Source of the DNA: Deltaproteobacteria bacterium
GTDB lineage: Bacteria; Myxococcota_A; Polyangia; Polyangiales; Ga0077539
Length of the DNA stretch: 64,000 bases
NCBI GenBank assembly: GCA_016218725.1
Contig: JACRDB010000139.1
Coordinates: 62,001 to 126,000, forward strand
Direction: 5' to 3'
In this document: positions 16,849 to 25,783 of the stretch, in pieces
Position numbering within the stretch: the first letter of the stretch is position 1
Layout: every line of letters begins with the position of its first letter
Made by a program: the position numbers and the translations under genes
Notes under the pieces: model-generated
What the model was told of the DNA's origin: nothing
What the model saw: the letters and a program-made list of their open reading frames with translations, nothing else
Database searches by the model: none

Positions 16849-16914
16849 TCCGCGGCCCATGGAGGCGGCCCGGCGTTGGAGTGCTTCGGGCTGTCGTTGA
16901 AGGAGAGGGTCTCG

Positions 16915-18705
16915 ATGGCAGCGACCGAGGTATCGACCACGATGGGTGCGATGGCTGTGGACAATCCCGCGCTGGTTTCGTGGGTGGAGTCCATGGCGGC
17001 CCTGACGAAGCCCGACCGGGTGGTCTGGTGTGACGGGTCCGACGAGGAGCGCAAGGCCCTGACGGAGCTCGCGGTGGCCTCGGGGGTGCTCCTGCCCCTG
17101 AACCAGGACAAGCGCCCGGGGTGCTACCTGCACCGGTCCAACCCGAACGACGTGGCGCGGGTGGAGCAGCTCACGTTCATCTGCACGCCCACCCGCGAGG
17201 AGGCCGGACCCACCAACAATTGGATGGCCCCGGACGAGGCCTACGCCAAGGTGGGCAAGCTCTTCGACGGGTCCATGAAGGGGCGCACGATGTACGTGGT
17301 GCCCTACGTGATGGGCCCGCTGGGCTCGCCCTACGCCAAGGTGGGCGTGGAGCTCACGGACAGCGTGTACGTGGTGCTCAACATGCGCATCATGACGCGC
17401 ATGGGCCGCGGGGCCCTGGCGATGCTCGGGAGCGGAGAGGACTTCAACCGGGGGCTGCACGGCACGCTGGATTGCAACCCGGAGCGGCGGTACATCTGTC
17501 ATTTCCCGCAGGACAACACCATCTGGAGCGTGGGCAGCGGCTACGGGGGGAACGTGCTCCTCGGGAAGAAGTGCCTGGCGCTGCGCATCGGGAGCTACCT
17601 CGGGCGCAGGGAGCACTGGCTGGCGGAGCACATGCTCATCCTCGGGGTGGAGAGCCCGAGCGGGGAGACCACCTACGTGGCGGCGGCGTTCCCGAGCGCC
17701 TGCGGCAAGACCAACTTCGCCATGATGATCCCGCCGAAGGCGTTCGCCGGGTGGAAGATCTGGACCGTGGGGGACGACATCGCGTGGATGCGCACGGGGC
17801 CGGACGGGAGGCTCTGGGCGATCAACCCGGAGTCCGGGTACTTCGGCGTGGCGCCGGGGACGAGCAACAAGAGCAACCCCAACGCGATGACCACCGTGGC
17901 GCGGGACACGCTGTTCACCAACGTGGCGCTGACGCCCGACGGGGACGTCTGGTGGGAGGGCATGGACGGGCCGGTGCCCGAGGCCCTCACGGACTGGCAG
18001 GGGCGCCCGTGGAGGAAGGGCTCCGGCGAGAAGGCCGCGCACCCGAACTCGCGCTTCACGGCGCCGATGCGCAACAACCCGGCGCTGTCGCCCCACGCGG
18101 ACGACCCGCAGGGGGTGCCCATCTCCGCGATCATTTTTGGCGGGCGGCGCTCCACCACGGTGCCGCTGGTGCTCCAGAGCTTCAACTGGACCCACGGGGT
18201 GTACCTCGGGGCCACCATGGGGAGCGAGACCACCGCCGCCGCGGTGGGCAAGGTGGGGGTGGTGCGCCGGGACCCGATGGCCATGCTCCCCTTCGCGGGG
18301 TACGACATGGGGGACTATTTCAACCACTGGCTGGCGATGCAGTCCCGGATCGCGAACCCGCCCAAGATCTTCCAGGTCAACTGGTTCCGGCAGGACCCGG
18401 CGGACGGGAGCTTCCTGTGGCCGGGCTTCGGGGACAACATGCGGGTGCTCAAATGGGTGATCGACCGGGCCCACGGGCGCGTCGGGGCCCAGGAGACGCT
18501 CCTCGGGTGGGTGCCCAAGGCGGGGCACCTGGACCTCACGGACCTGGACCTCTCGCCCGCCCGGGTGGACGCCGCCACGGCCATCCACTTTGACGAGTGG
18601 CGCGAGGAGTTCAAGCTCCAGGGGGAGCTCTTTGACAAGCTCTCGGCCACCATGCCAGAGGCCCTGGGCCTGCAGCGCCGGATGCTGATGGCCCGTATTG
18701 GTTGA
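16915..18705 (+). CDS. pckG: Phosphoenolpyruvate carboxykinase (GTP)
   Basis: This 596-residue enzyme converts oxaloacetate and GTP to phosphoenolpyruvate, CO2 and GDP, the first committed step of gluconeogenesis, in the cytoplasm. Length and motifs fit the GTP class: the kinase-1 P-loop FPSACGKTNFAMM with the family's reactive Cys (C263), the metal/nucleotide segment TVGDDIAWMR, and FGGRRSTTVPLV followed by NWTHGVYLGATMGSE. NWFRQDP lies near the C-terminus. ATG 16915 is preceded by AAGGAGAGGG. Longer in-frame starts run back over the A14 tract and are not credible. An acyl-CoA dehydrogenase follows after 32 nt, linking fatty-acid breakdown with gluconeogenesis in one transcript. Confidence 0.96.
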   Translation: MAATEVSTTMGAMAVDNPALVSWVESMAALTKPDRVVWCDGSDEERKALTELAVASGVLLPLNQDKRPGCYLHRSNPNDVARVEQLTFICTPTREEAGPTNNWMAPDEAYAKVGKLFDGSMKGRTMYVVPYVMGPLGSPYAKVGVELTDSVYVVLNMRIMTRMGRGALAMLGSGEDFNRGLHGTLDCNPERRYICHFPQDNTIWSVGSGYGGNVLLGKKCLALRIGSYLGRREHWLAEHMLILGVESPSGETTYVAAAFPSACGKTNFAMMIPPKAFAGWKIWTVGDDIAWMRTGPDGRLWAINPESGYFGVAPGTSNKSNPNAMTTVARDTLFTNVALTPDGDVWWEGMDGPVPEALTDWQGRPWRKGSGEKAAHPNSRFTAPMRNNPALSPHADDPQGVPISAIIFGGRRSTTVPLVLQSFNWTHGVYLGATMGSETTAAAVGKVGVVRRDPMAMLPFAGYDMGDYFNHWLAMQSRIANPPKIFQVNWFRQDPADGSFLWPGFGDNMRVLKWVIDRAHGRVGAQETLLGWVPKAGHLDLTDLDLSPARVDAATAIHFDEWREEFKLQGELFDKLSATMPEALGLQRRMLMARIG

Positions 18706-18737
18706 AGCATACCACCACCACCGGGGGACCATTGCCC

Positions 18738-19907
18738 ATGACCACGCCGTACACCGAGAGCCACGACCTGTTCCGCAAGACCGTGCGGGACTTCTGCGAG
18801 AAGGAGCTGCGCCCCCACGTGGACGCCTGGGAGAAGGACGAGCTGTTCCCCCGGTGGGTCTTCGAGCGGGCCGGGGAGCTTGGGATCCTGGGGGCCCACT
18901 ACCCCGAGGCCCACGGGGGCTCCGGCGGGGACTACTGGTACTCCGTGGCCAAGGCCGAGGAGCTGCCGCGCATGGGCTGCGGGGGCGTCCCCATGGCCCT
19001 CATGGTGCAGAGCGACATGGCCACGCCGGTGATCTCCGACCTCGGGACGCCCGCGCAGATCGACGAGTTCCTCAAGCCCGCCCTGCGCGGCGAGCGCATC
19101 TCGGCCATCGGGGTGACGGAGCCGGGCTGCGGCTCGGACGTGGCTGCCATGCGCACCTGGGCCCGGGTCGACGGCGACGACTACGTGATCAACGGGAGCA
19201 AGACCTTCATCACCAACGGGACCCGCGCGGACTTCATCACGCTGATGCTCAAGACCCAGCCCGAGGCGGGCCACGGTGGCATCTCCATCGTGCTGTTCCC
19301 TACGGACGTGAAGGGCTTCCACGTCAGCAAGAAGCTGGAGAAGATCGGGAACTGGTCCAGCGACACGGCGGAGCTCTTCTTCGAGGACTGCCGCGTGCCC
19401 CGGAGGAACCTCCTGGGCGAGGAGGGCGAGGGCTTCCGGTACCTCATGCAGAACTTCCAGAGCGAGCGGCTGATCGCCTCGGTGGCGGCCTGCGCGGGCG
19501 CGCGGCTCACCCTGGACGAGGGCCTCGCCTACGGCCGCGAGCGGGTGGCCTTCGGCAAGCCCATCCTGAAGCGGGAGTACTGGCAGCACCGCTTCGTGGA
19601 CCTCTTGACCAAGCTCGAGGCGGGCCACGCGCTCACGTACCGCGCGGTGGACGCGTACAACACCGAGCGCTACGTGAAGAAGGAGCCCATCTCCTTTGAC
19701 ACCACGAAGCTCATCTCCATGGCCAAGGTCTTCGTCGGGGACGTAGCCTCGGAGGTCGTGGACCAGGTGCTGCAGTTCCACGGCGGCTGGGGCTACGTGG
19801 AGGACTTCCACATCGCCCGCGCCTGGCGCGACCAGCGGCTCTTCCGCATCGGCGGCGGCACCACGGAGACCCTGCGGTACTACCTCGCGAAGCTCCTGGG
19901 GCTGTAG
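18738..19907 (+). CDS. Acyl-CoA dehydrogenase
   Basis: This 389-residue flavoenzyme should oxidise acyl-CoA to trans-2-enoyl-CoA. The FAD/substrate signatures are IGVTEPGCGSDVAAM (about residue 120), the KTFITNGTRADF strand, GGWGYVEDFHIARAWRD, and a C-terminal IGGGTTETLR. In medium-chain enzymes the catalytic Glu sits where this protein has Gly (IxEGTS position). In isovaleryl- and long-chain-type enzymes it lies on an earlier helix, and SERLIASVA with Glu243 fits that alternative. Substrate preference therefore leans to branched or long chains, but this is inference. ATG 18738 gives a family-like N-terminus. It is downstream of pckG and probably cotranscribed. Confidence 0.9.
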   Translation: MTTPYTESHDLFRKTVRDFCEKELRPHVDAWEKDELFPRWVFERAGELGILGAHYPEAHGGSGGDYWYSVAKAEELPRMGCGGVPMALMVQSDMATPVISDLGTPAQIDEFLKPALRGERISAIGVTEPGCGSDVAAMRTWARVDGDDYVINGSKTFITNGTRADFITLMLKTQPEAGHGGISIVLFPTDVKGFHVSKKLEKIGNWSSDTAELFFEDCRVPRRNLLGEEGEGFRYLMQNFQSERLIASVAACAGARLTLDEGLAYGRERVAFGKPILKREYWQHRFVDLLTKLEAGHALTYRAVDAYNTERYVKKEPISFDTTKLISMAKVFVGDVASEVVDQVLQFHGGWGYVEDFHIARAWRDQRLFRIGGGTTETLRYYLAKLLGL

Positions 19908-19933
19908 CGCCGAGGACCGTCACCCAACGGCGC

Positions 19934-20851
19934 TCACTCCACCGCGCGGGCGCAGAGCTCCAGCGGCGTCACCCGCGCCGTGGAGAGCCTCGCGCACACG
20001 CGCCGCGAGGGGCCCCCGCGGCGCCCCGCCACGCGGCCCACCACCCGCCCGTCGGCCAGCGTGAGCGCAGCCCCCGCGGGGAACCCGGGGCCCTCCGCCG
20101 CGGGCGCGTCGTCGCCCCCGAAGGACAGCTCCAGCACCGGGTCGATCCGCGCCGTGGGGACCTCGACCTCGGCCCGCAGGCACCGCGCCCCCACCACCGC
20201 CAGCGCCCCGCCCCGGGAGGGCCTGCGCCGCGCGATCCCCAGCCCCAACGAGTGAACCCCGTCCCCCTGGAGCCTCCCCGCCGCCCCAAGATCCAGCGGG
20301 TCCCGGCCCCCCACACGCTCGCTCCCGTCGGGCGCAGCCAGCACCTCCACCGCCGCGTAGCTCGACGCGAGACCACCCTCGCCTACAGGCACCCACACGG
20401 TCACCGGTCCCGCGCCTACGCGCGCGCGCCCGGGCGCGTGCTCGCGCGCGGGCATGCCCGCCGAGAGGGTGAGCGAGCGGCCCTCGCCCAGGTCCACGGT
20501 GAGCGCCCGGGAGACCACCGGGAGGAGGTCCCCTTCGCGCGCCCAGAGGCGCAGGCGCAGCCCCGCGAGGCCCGGGTCCAGCGCCGCGCAGTGGCGCCCG
20601 GAGCGCGAGGGCTCCACGCTCTCGACGCGCACGCGGTCGCCCTGGCGCCCCACGCTCCGCCAGGCCGAGGGGACCTCCGAGGTGGTGTGGGCCACGGGGT
20701 CCTGGTCGCTCGCCGTGGCGTAGAGCGCCACGCCCGACGGGAGGACCACAGACCGCGCCGAGGGTGACCGCGGCGCCTGGGGCGAGGGCCTCGCGCAGCC
20801 CGCGGACAGCACCAGGCACACACAACCCACACGCCACACGCCGGGCACCAT
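19934..20851 (-). CDS. Hypothetical lipoprotein
   Basis: This 305-residue protein starts MVPGVWRVGCVCLVLSAGC, a signal peptide with lipobox LSAGC. The mature part is rich in short beta-strands (VTVWVPVGEG, GGALAVVGARC) with no recognisable family. It is divergent from the VWA gene at 20944 with only 92 bp between starts, so the two promoters must lie back to back. Restarting at the ATG of the signal peptide is preferred over a longer frame whose extra 78 residues are Pro/Arg/Gly-rich and lack an export signal. Function unknown. Confidence 0.65.
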   Translation of the reverse strand: MVPGVWRVGCVCLVLSAGCARPSPQAPRSPSARSVVLPSGVALYATASDQDPVAHTTSEVPSAWRSVGRQGDRVRVESVEPSRSGRHCAALDPGLAGLRLRLWAREGDLLPVVSRALTVDLGEGRSLTLSAGMPAREHAPGRARVGAGPVTVWVPVGEGGLASSYAAVEVLAAPDGSERVGGRDPLDLGAAGRLQGDGVHSLGLGIARRRPSRGGALAVVGARCLRAEVEVPTARIDPVLELSFGGDDAPAAEGPGFPAGAALTLADGRVVGRVAGRRGGPSRRVCARLSTARVTPLELCARAVE

Positions 20852-20943
20852 AGCACGGCGGCCCGGCGGGTCCGTGCTACCCCCACGGAGGCCATGGGAA
20901 GGTCCCTCCGCGCGCACTGGAACGCCCCGGCGCGCGTCGCACG

Positions 20944-23796
20944 GTGGCGCCGGTGAGCTTCGAGCGCCCGTGGGTGCTCGCGCTCCTCCCGGTGGCGCTG
21001 TCCCTGTGGGCCCTGGGGCTGCGCCGCGGGAGCGTCCCTCGGCGAGCCCTCTCCGCGGCCCTGGCGCTCGCGTCCATGGTGGCACTGCTCCTCGCGGGCG
21101 CTGGGGTCCAGCGGGCGCGCTGGACCGACCGCCGCGTGGTGCTGGTGCTCGTGGACCGCAGCCGCTCCATGGACTTCGTCCCGGGCCTCGCCTCGCGCGT
21201 GACGGCCCTCCTGCGAGAGAGCGCCGAGGGAGCGCGCCCGGAGGACGCCCTCGGGGTGGTCTCCTTCGCGGGCGTCGCGGAGACCGCGCTCGTGGCGTCG
21301 GCGGTGGCGCGGGGAGAGGCGCTCTCGATGCCCACGGCCCCAGCGGGCGCCGGGGCGAGGGACCACACCCGCATCGACCTCGCGCTGATGCACGGCCTGG
21401 GCGAGCTCCCGGACGGCGTCAACGGCCGCCTGGTGCTCGTCTCCGACGGGGATCAAACCGCTGGGGACGCCCTCGGGGCGGCGTCCCTGGCGGGCGCCCG
21501 GGGCATCCCCGTGGACGTGGTGGCGCTGTCCCGCCCCGCCCGCGCCGACGTGGCCGCCCTGCGCCTCCGGGCGCCCGACCGGGTCGAGCGCGGAGAGCCC
21601 GTGGGCCTCGCCCTGGTGCTGCGCTCCGACCGCGAGGGCCGCGGCGTGGTGGAGCTCCTTCGGGACGGCGTCCGCCTCGGGGCGCAGCCCGTGCGCTTCG
21701 GCGTGGGTGAAGACGTGGTGCACCTCGCGGACGTGGGGGACACGCCCGGGGTGCACCGCTACGAAGCGAGGCTGGTGCCCGACGACGGCCTGGACGAGGT
21801 GCCCGGCAATGAGCGCGCCGTGGGCTTCGTGCGCGTGGCCGGAGGAGCCCGGGCCCTGGTGGTCGATGGGCTCCGCGCCCGTGGCGGTGGGAGCCTCCTG
21901 GCCGAGGGCCTTCGAGCCGCGGGCTTGACCGTGGACCTCGTGGGCCCCGAGGGCGCCCCCGAGGGCGCCGGCGAGTGGGGCGCCTACGACCTGGTGGTGC
22001 TCTCCGAGGTGCGCATGCGCGAGCTCGACCCGCTGGCCACGGTGCACCTCTCGGAGCTCGTGAGGGAGCTCGGCCTCGGGCTCTGGATGACCGGCAGCGA
22101 CCGCTCCTTCGGGCCCGGAGGGTACGCCCGCACGCCCCTGGAGGAGGTGCTCCCGGTCACCCTGGACCTCCGTCGCCAGCGCTCCCGGGCCTCCGTGGCC
22201 CTGGCCGTGATGATCGACCGCTCGGGCTCCATGAGCGCCCCCACCCGCGACGGGCGCACGAAAATTGATCTCGCCAACGAGGCCGCGGCCCGCTCCGCGG
22301 CGCTCCTGTCACCCCTGGACCGCGTGGCCATCGCCCACGTGGACACCAGCGTGGACTGGACCTGGAGGCTGCACCTCGCGGACGACCCCGAGGCCGTCGC
22401 CCGCGCCGCCCGCGCGGGCCGCGCCGGAGGAGGTGGGATCTACACCGACGTCGCCCTACGCTCCGCCTACGAGCTCCTCGGGGACACCCGCGCCACGATC
22501 CGCCATGTGATCCTCCTGGCCGACGGCGGTGACGCCGAGCAGGCCGAGGACTGCCCTCGCCTGGCCGCGGAGGCCCTGCGGCGCAACCTCACCACCAGCG
22601 TGGTGGCCATCGGCCGTGGCCACGACGAGGCCGTGCTGGAGCGCATCGCCCGCGCCGGGGGAGGGCGCTACTACCTCACCGAGGACGCCCGGAGGCTCCC
22701 GGCGATCTTCGCCGAGGAGACCGTCCTGGCCGCGCGCAACGCCGTCCGGGAGGAGCCCTTCCGGCCTGCGTTCCTGCGCGGCGTGGAGGTCCTGCGCGGC
22801 GTGGACCCGCGCACGGTGCCCGCGGTGCAGGGCTGGGTGGTCACGGAGCCCCGAGGGCGCGCCGAGGTGCTCGCGGAGGCGCCCGAACACGCCCCGTGGC
22901 TCGCCCGCTGGCAGGTCGGGGTGGGGCGCTCGGCGGTGCTCACCAGCGACCTTAACGGCCGCTGGACCGCGGAGTTCGGCCGCTGGCCCGGCGCCTCGGC
23001 GCTGGTGTCCCAGCTCGGGCTCTGGCTCGCCCGGGGCGTGCGCGACGGGGGCGTGCGCGTCGCCGCGGTGCCCACCCCCGGGCGCCTGCGCGTCGAGGTG
23101 GACGCCACCACGGACTCGGGCCGCTGGGACTCCGCCCTGGACCTCGTGGCCCACGTCACCGGCCCCGCGGGGGAGCACCAGCGCGTCCCCCTGGAGCCCA
23201 GAGGCCCCGGGCGCTACGAGGCCGAGGTCCCCGCCACCCGAGGGGGCTCCTGGCTCGTCGCCGTGAGCGCCGCATCCCAGGGCCTCCTCGGAGTCACCGG
23301 CGCCGAGGTGCTGCCCTCCGCGGAGCTCGCCTCCCGGGGCGGCGACCCGCAGCTCCTCTCGGCGCTGGCCCGGCGCTCCGGAGGCACCGTACGTACGTCC
23401 CTCCGAGGGGTCTTTCGCGAACCCCGCGAACGCCACCGCGAGGCCCGACCGTGGACCGTCCCGTGGCTCTGGCTGGGGCTCCTCGGGCTCCTCGCCAGCG
23501 TGGCCTCCCGGCGGCTGCCTCCCGTGGACGCCTCGCGGCTCTGGAGCCTCCTCCCGCGGAGACGCGCGCCGGAGCCCGCGCCCGCTGCCCCGCAGGCCAC
23601 GGACCACGCCCTGGCGCTCCTCCGCGCGCGCCGCTCCGAGCGCGTGGGCCCCGCTGCCCCGGAGCCCGGGGCGCACGCCCCGAGGGCCCCCGCATCGCCA
23701 CCCTCGCCGCAAGCGCCCGCCGCCCCGAAGCCCGTCGGGGGCCTGGACACGCTGGTGGATCGCACCCGCAAGCGCCGTGGCGGTCAGGGGCCTTGA
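20944..23796 (+). CDS. Membrane protein with two von Willebrand factor A domains
   Basis: The 950-residue protein has two N-terminal membrane helices (about residues 9-25 and 34-55), then a first VWA domain with MIDAS DRSRS (70-74). A beta-rich spacer and a glutamine-amidotransferase-like alpha/beta region (ALVVDGLRARGG...LWMTGSDRSFGPGGY) follow. A second VWA domain has MIDAS DRSGS (about residues 425-429). A C-terminal helix (PWLWLGLLGLLAS, about 838-852) precedes a basic Pro/Ala tail. This order is typical of BatA-like/COG5426 proteins, which present metal-ion-dependent VWA faces at the cytoplasmic membrane; partners are usually MoxR ATPases, none of which is in the window. The GTG start at 20944 lacks a clear ribosome site; GTG 20953 is an alternative. 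The 3' end overlaps the opposite gene by 13 nt. Confidence 0.85.
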   Translation: MAPVSFERPWVLALLPVALSLWALGLRRGSVPRRALSAALALASMVALLLAGAGVQRARWTDRRVVLVLVDRSRSMDFVPGLASRVTALLRESAEGARPEDALGVVSFAGVAETALVASAVARGEALSMPTAPAGAGARDHTRIDLALMHGLGELPDGVNGRLVLVSDGDQTAGDALGAASLAGARGIPVDVVALSRPARADVAALRLRAPDRVERGEPVGLALVLRSDREGRGVVELLRDGVRLGAQPVRFGVGEDVVHLADVGDTPGVHRYEARLVPDDGLDEVPGNERAVGFVRVAGGARALVVDGLRARGGGSLLAEGLRAAGLTVDLVGPEGAPEGAGEWGAYDLVVLSEVRMRELDPLATVHLSELVRELGLGLWMTGSDRSFGPGGYARTPLEEVLPVTLDLRRQRSRASVALAVMIDRSGSMSAPTRDGRTKIDLANEAAARSAALLSPLDRVAIAHVDTSVDWTWRLHLADDPEAVARAARAGRAGGGGIYTDVALRSAYELLGDTRATIRHVILLADGGDAEQAEDCPRLAAEALRRNLTTSVVAIGRGHDEAVLERIARAGGGRYYLTEDARRLPAIFAEETVLAARNAVREEPFRPAFLRGVEVLRGVDPRTVPAVQGWVVTEPRGRAEVLAEAPEHAPWLARWQVGVGRSAVLTSDLNGRWTAEFGRWPGASALVSQLGLWLARGVRDGGVRVAAVPTPGRLRVEVDATTDSGRWDSALDLVAHVTGPAGEHQRVPLEPRGPGRYEAEVPATRGGSWLVAVSAASQGLLGVTGAEVLPSAELASRGGDPQLLSALARRSGGTVRTSLRGVFREPRERHREARPWTVPWLWLGLLGLLASVASRRLPPVDASRLWSLLPRRRAPEPAPAAPQATDHALALLRARRSERVGPAAPEPGAHAPRAPASPPSPQAPAAPKPVGGLDTLVDRTRKRRGGQGP

Positions 23797-24812
23797 CAGC
23801 GCACCTCGGCGAGGCTCCAGCGCCGCTGCCCGTCCCGACCCAGCACCACCAGCGACGGCCTCGGCCCCAGAGCGCTCGCCCAGGGCGACAGATGCAGCGA
23901 CGCAAACACCGCCACCGCCCCCGACGGCGAGAGGAGCCCCGCCGTGGCCCGCGCCTCGCCCTCGCGCTCGACCACTCCGACAAGCTCACCTTCACCTACA
24001 GAGACCCACAGTGTGCGTGTGCCCGGTGCGTCATCGGGCTCCTCGGGGACGGGGCCACCGGAGGGGACCCTCACGAGGCTGGGGCCCTGGGCGGAGCGGT
24101 GGGCGACGTAGGTGCCCGAGGGCAGGTCCACGGGGCCCTGGACGCCCGAAGGCCAGCGCAGGCGCGAGGTCTCCGTGGCCGTGGGGTCCAGGGTGAGGGC
24201 CAGGCCCTCGCCGTTGGGGAGGGTCACCCGGAGCACCGCGAGGCTCGCGGAGGGCAGCCACGAGAGCGACGGCGCCGAGGCCCCCGGGAGCACCCTCACG
24301 GGGGTGCTCGGGACCCCGCTGCGGTCCAGGGCCAGGAAGGACACCGCCGCGGCGCTCCCCCACGCGGCCACGAAGCCCCAGGCCGTGCGGGTGAGCGCCA
24401 GGGACCCGACGGGGCCCTCCACCCGCGCGAGCACCCTCGGGACGTTGAGGGCCTCGCCCTCGGGGCCCAGGCGGGCCAGCACGAGCTCGCGCTCGCGTTC
24501 GAGGTAGAGCGCCGCGAGGCCCCCGCGGTCGCCGACGCCCGTGAAGGGCCCCACCGGGTGGGCGAACTCGCGGACCTCGCCCTGGCGGCGCCAGGAGGCG
24601 TCCAGGGCGTAGCTCCGGAGGGCGCCCGCGCGGTCGCGGTAGACCAGCAGCCCCCCGCGGGCGTGGAGCCCGAGGAGCCCCGGAGCGCTCGGGTCCGCGT
24701 CGAGGTCCGCGAGCGGGTGGAGCGTGGTCGTGCAGCTCGGCCGCCGCGGGCGGGGCTGCGCGTGGACGTCGCTCGCAGCGATGGCGAGGGCGAGCGCGAA
24801 GGACCCCCTCAC
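23784..24812 (-). CDS. Secreted protein of unknown function
   Basis: Starting at GTG 24812, this 342-residue protein opens with a clean signal peptide (RGSFALALAIAASDVHAQ), cleaved around residue 18. An in-frame GTG at 24851 would overlap the upstream gene by 32 nt and prepend a non-signal sequence, so it is less likely. The mature part is a series of Trp/Gly-containing short strands (GFVAAWGSAAAVSFL, SLSWLPSASLAVL) suggestive of a beta-propeller. There is no catalytic motif and no Cys-rich region. It lies 7 nt after the HEAT-repeat gene, implying one transcript and a shared envelope role. Confidence 0.65.
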   Translation of the reverse strand: MRGSFALALAIAASDVHAQPRPRRPSCTTTLHPLADLDADPSAPGLLGLHARGGLLVYRDRAGALRSYALDASWRRQGEVREFAHPVGPFTGVGDRGGLAALYLERERELVLARLGPEGEALNVPRVLARVEGPVGSLALTRTAWGFVAAWGSAAAVSFLALDRSGVPSTPVRVLPGASAPSLSWLPSASLAVLRVTLPNGEGLALTLDPTATETSRLRWPSGVQGPVDLPSGTYVAHRSAQGPSLVRVPSGGPVPEEPDDAPGTRTLWVSVGEGELVGVVEREGEARATAGLLSPSGAVAVFASLHLSPWASALGPRPSLVVLGRDGQRRWSLAEVRCQGP

Positions 24813-24819
24813 GGGGCGC

Positions 24820-25638
24820 TCACCGCCGGGCGGAGCGCACGGGCGCTTCACCGAGGTGTGACTCCAGCGCCGTGAGGGCCGAGCGCAGGGCGTCCCTCAC
24901 GGCGGCGAACTCCACCGCGGAGGGCGCACCCAGGGAGCCCTCGGCGCGGGCGGTGCCCATGCCATGGAGGGTCCCGGCGATGGCGTGGAGCGGCTCCCGG
25001 AGGAGCACCAGGGAGACCTCCGCGCGGGCCGAGGTGCCGCCGGCCAGGGTGTTGTGGCTCGCCCCGAGGAGCGTGCCCTCCAGGGACCAGCGCGAGGCGC
25101 TGGTGGCCTGCGAGGGCTGGAGCGTGAGCCTCGGGTGCCGGGCGACCTCCTGCTCCAGCGCGGCGCGGAACGCGAGGCGCAGCTCCGGGGCCACGCCCGG
25201 CCGGGCCTGCACCTGCCCCACGGTGACCAGGTAGCGCGAGCCCTGCGGGGCGCTGGGGGCGGGCGCGGCCTGCGCCACGGACCCGGGGCTCACCCTCAGG
25301 GCGATGAGCGCGCGGCGCGAGGCGTCCTGCACCCTGGGGTTGTGGTCCTGGAGGTGGGCGGTGAGGGCCCCCGCGGCGGACGGGTCCCCGAGGTCCCCGA
25401 GGGCCGTGGCCGCCGCGCAGCGCACCGTGGAGGAGGCGTCCTCCAGGGCCGCCAGGAGCGCGGCGCGGGCGCCCTCCGGGCGCATCCTCCCGACGGCGCG
25501 CGCGGCGCGAACGCGGGCCCTGGTGCCGTGCGCCGAGAGCAGCGAGCGCACCATGGGGTTGAGCCCCTGGGCGGGCGCGGCCGAGGGCGCGCCGGCGAGG
25601 GACAGGAGGAGTGCCACGACCGGGAGCCTCAGGTGCAA
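24820..25638 (-). CDS. Secreted HEAT-repeat protein
   Basis: The 272-residue protein is read from TTG 25638, eight bases after GAGGT. It then begins with a signal peptide (HLRLPVVALLLSLAGAPSAAPAQG). At least three HEAT-type helical repeats follow: RARVRAARAVGRM, DASSTVRCAAATALGDLGD, and NPRVQDASRRALIAL. The second half is a mixed domain with strands (SRWSLEGTLLGA, AEVSLVLLREP) and no known match. A longer frame from 25740 would add a Pro-rich stretch before the signal peptide and is not favoured. HEAT arrays bind other proteins, so an adaptor role in the periplasm is plausible. It is upstream of and adjacent to the secreted protein at 24812. Confidence 0.7.
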   Translation of the reverse strand: MHLRLPVVALLLSLAGAPSAAPAQGLNPMVRSLLSAHGTRARVRAARAVGRMRPEGARAALLAALEDASSTVRCAAATALGDLGDPSAAGALTAHLQDHNPRVQDASRRALIALRVSPGSVAQAAPAPSAPQGSRYLVTVGQVQARPGVAPELRLAFRAALEQEVARHPRLTLQPSQATSASRWSLEGTLLGASHNTLAGGTSARAEVSLVLLREPLHAIAGTLHGMGTARAEGSLGAPSAVEFAAVRDALRSALTALESHLGEAPVRSARR

Positions 25639-25783
25639 TGCATCTACCTCGGGGCGCGTGGAGAGGGGACCTGAAGGGGGGTGCAGAAGGGGGTGCCGAA
25701 GGAGGGAGTCCAAGGTAGGCCCCGGAGGTCGTGCGCGCAACGCGGTATCGACGCCACAGGCCTGTGCACGAACCGCACAGGGA

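Noticed and set aside
16681..16914. Longer N-terminus for pckG
   Set aside because: It would translate the A14 tract as a lysine run and give a leader unlike any PEP carboxykinase. ATG 16915 has a proper AAGGAG site.
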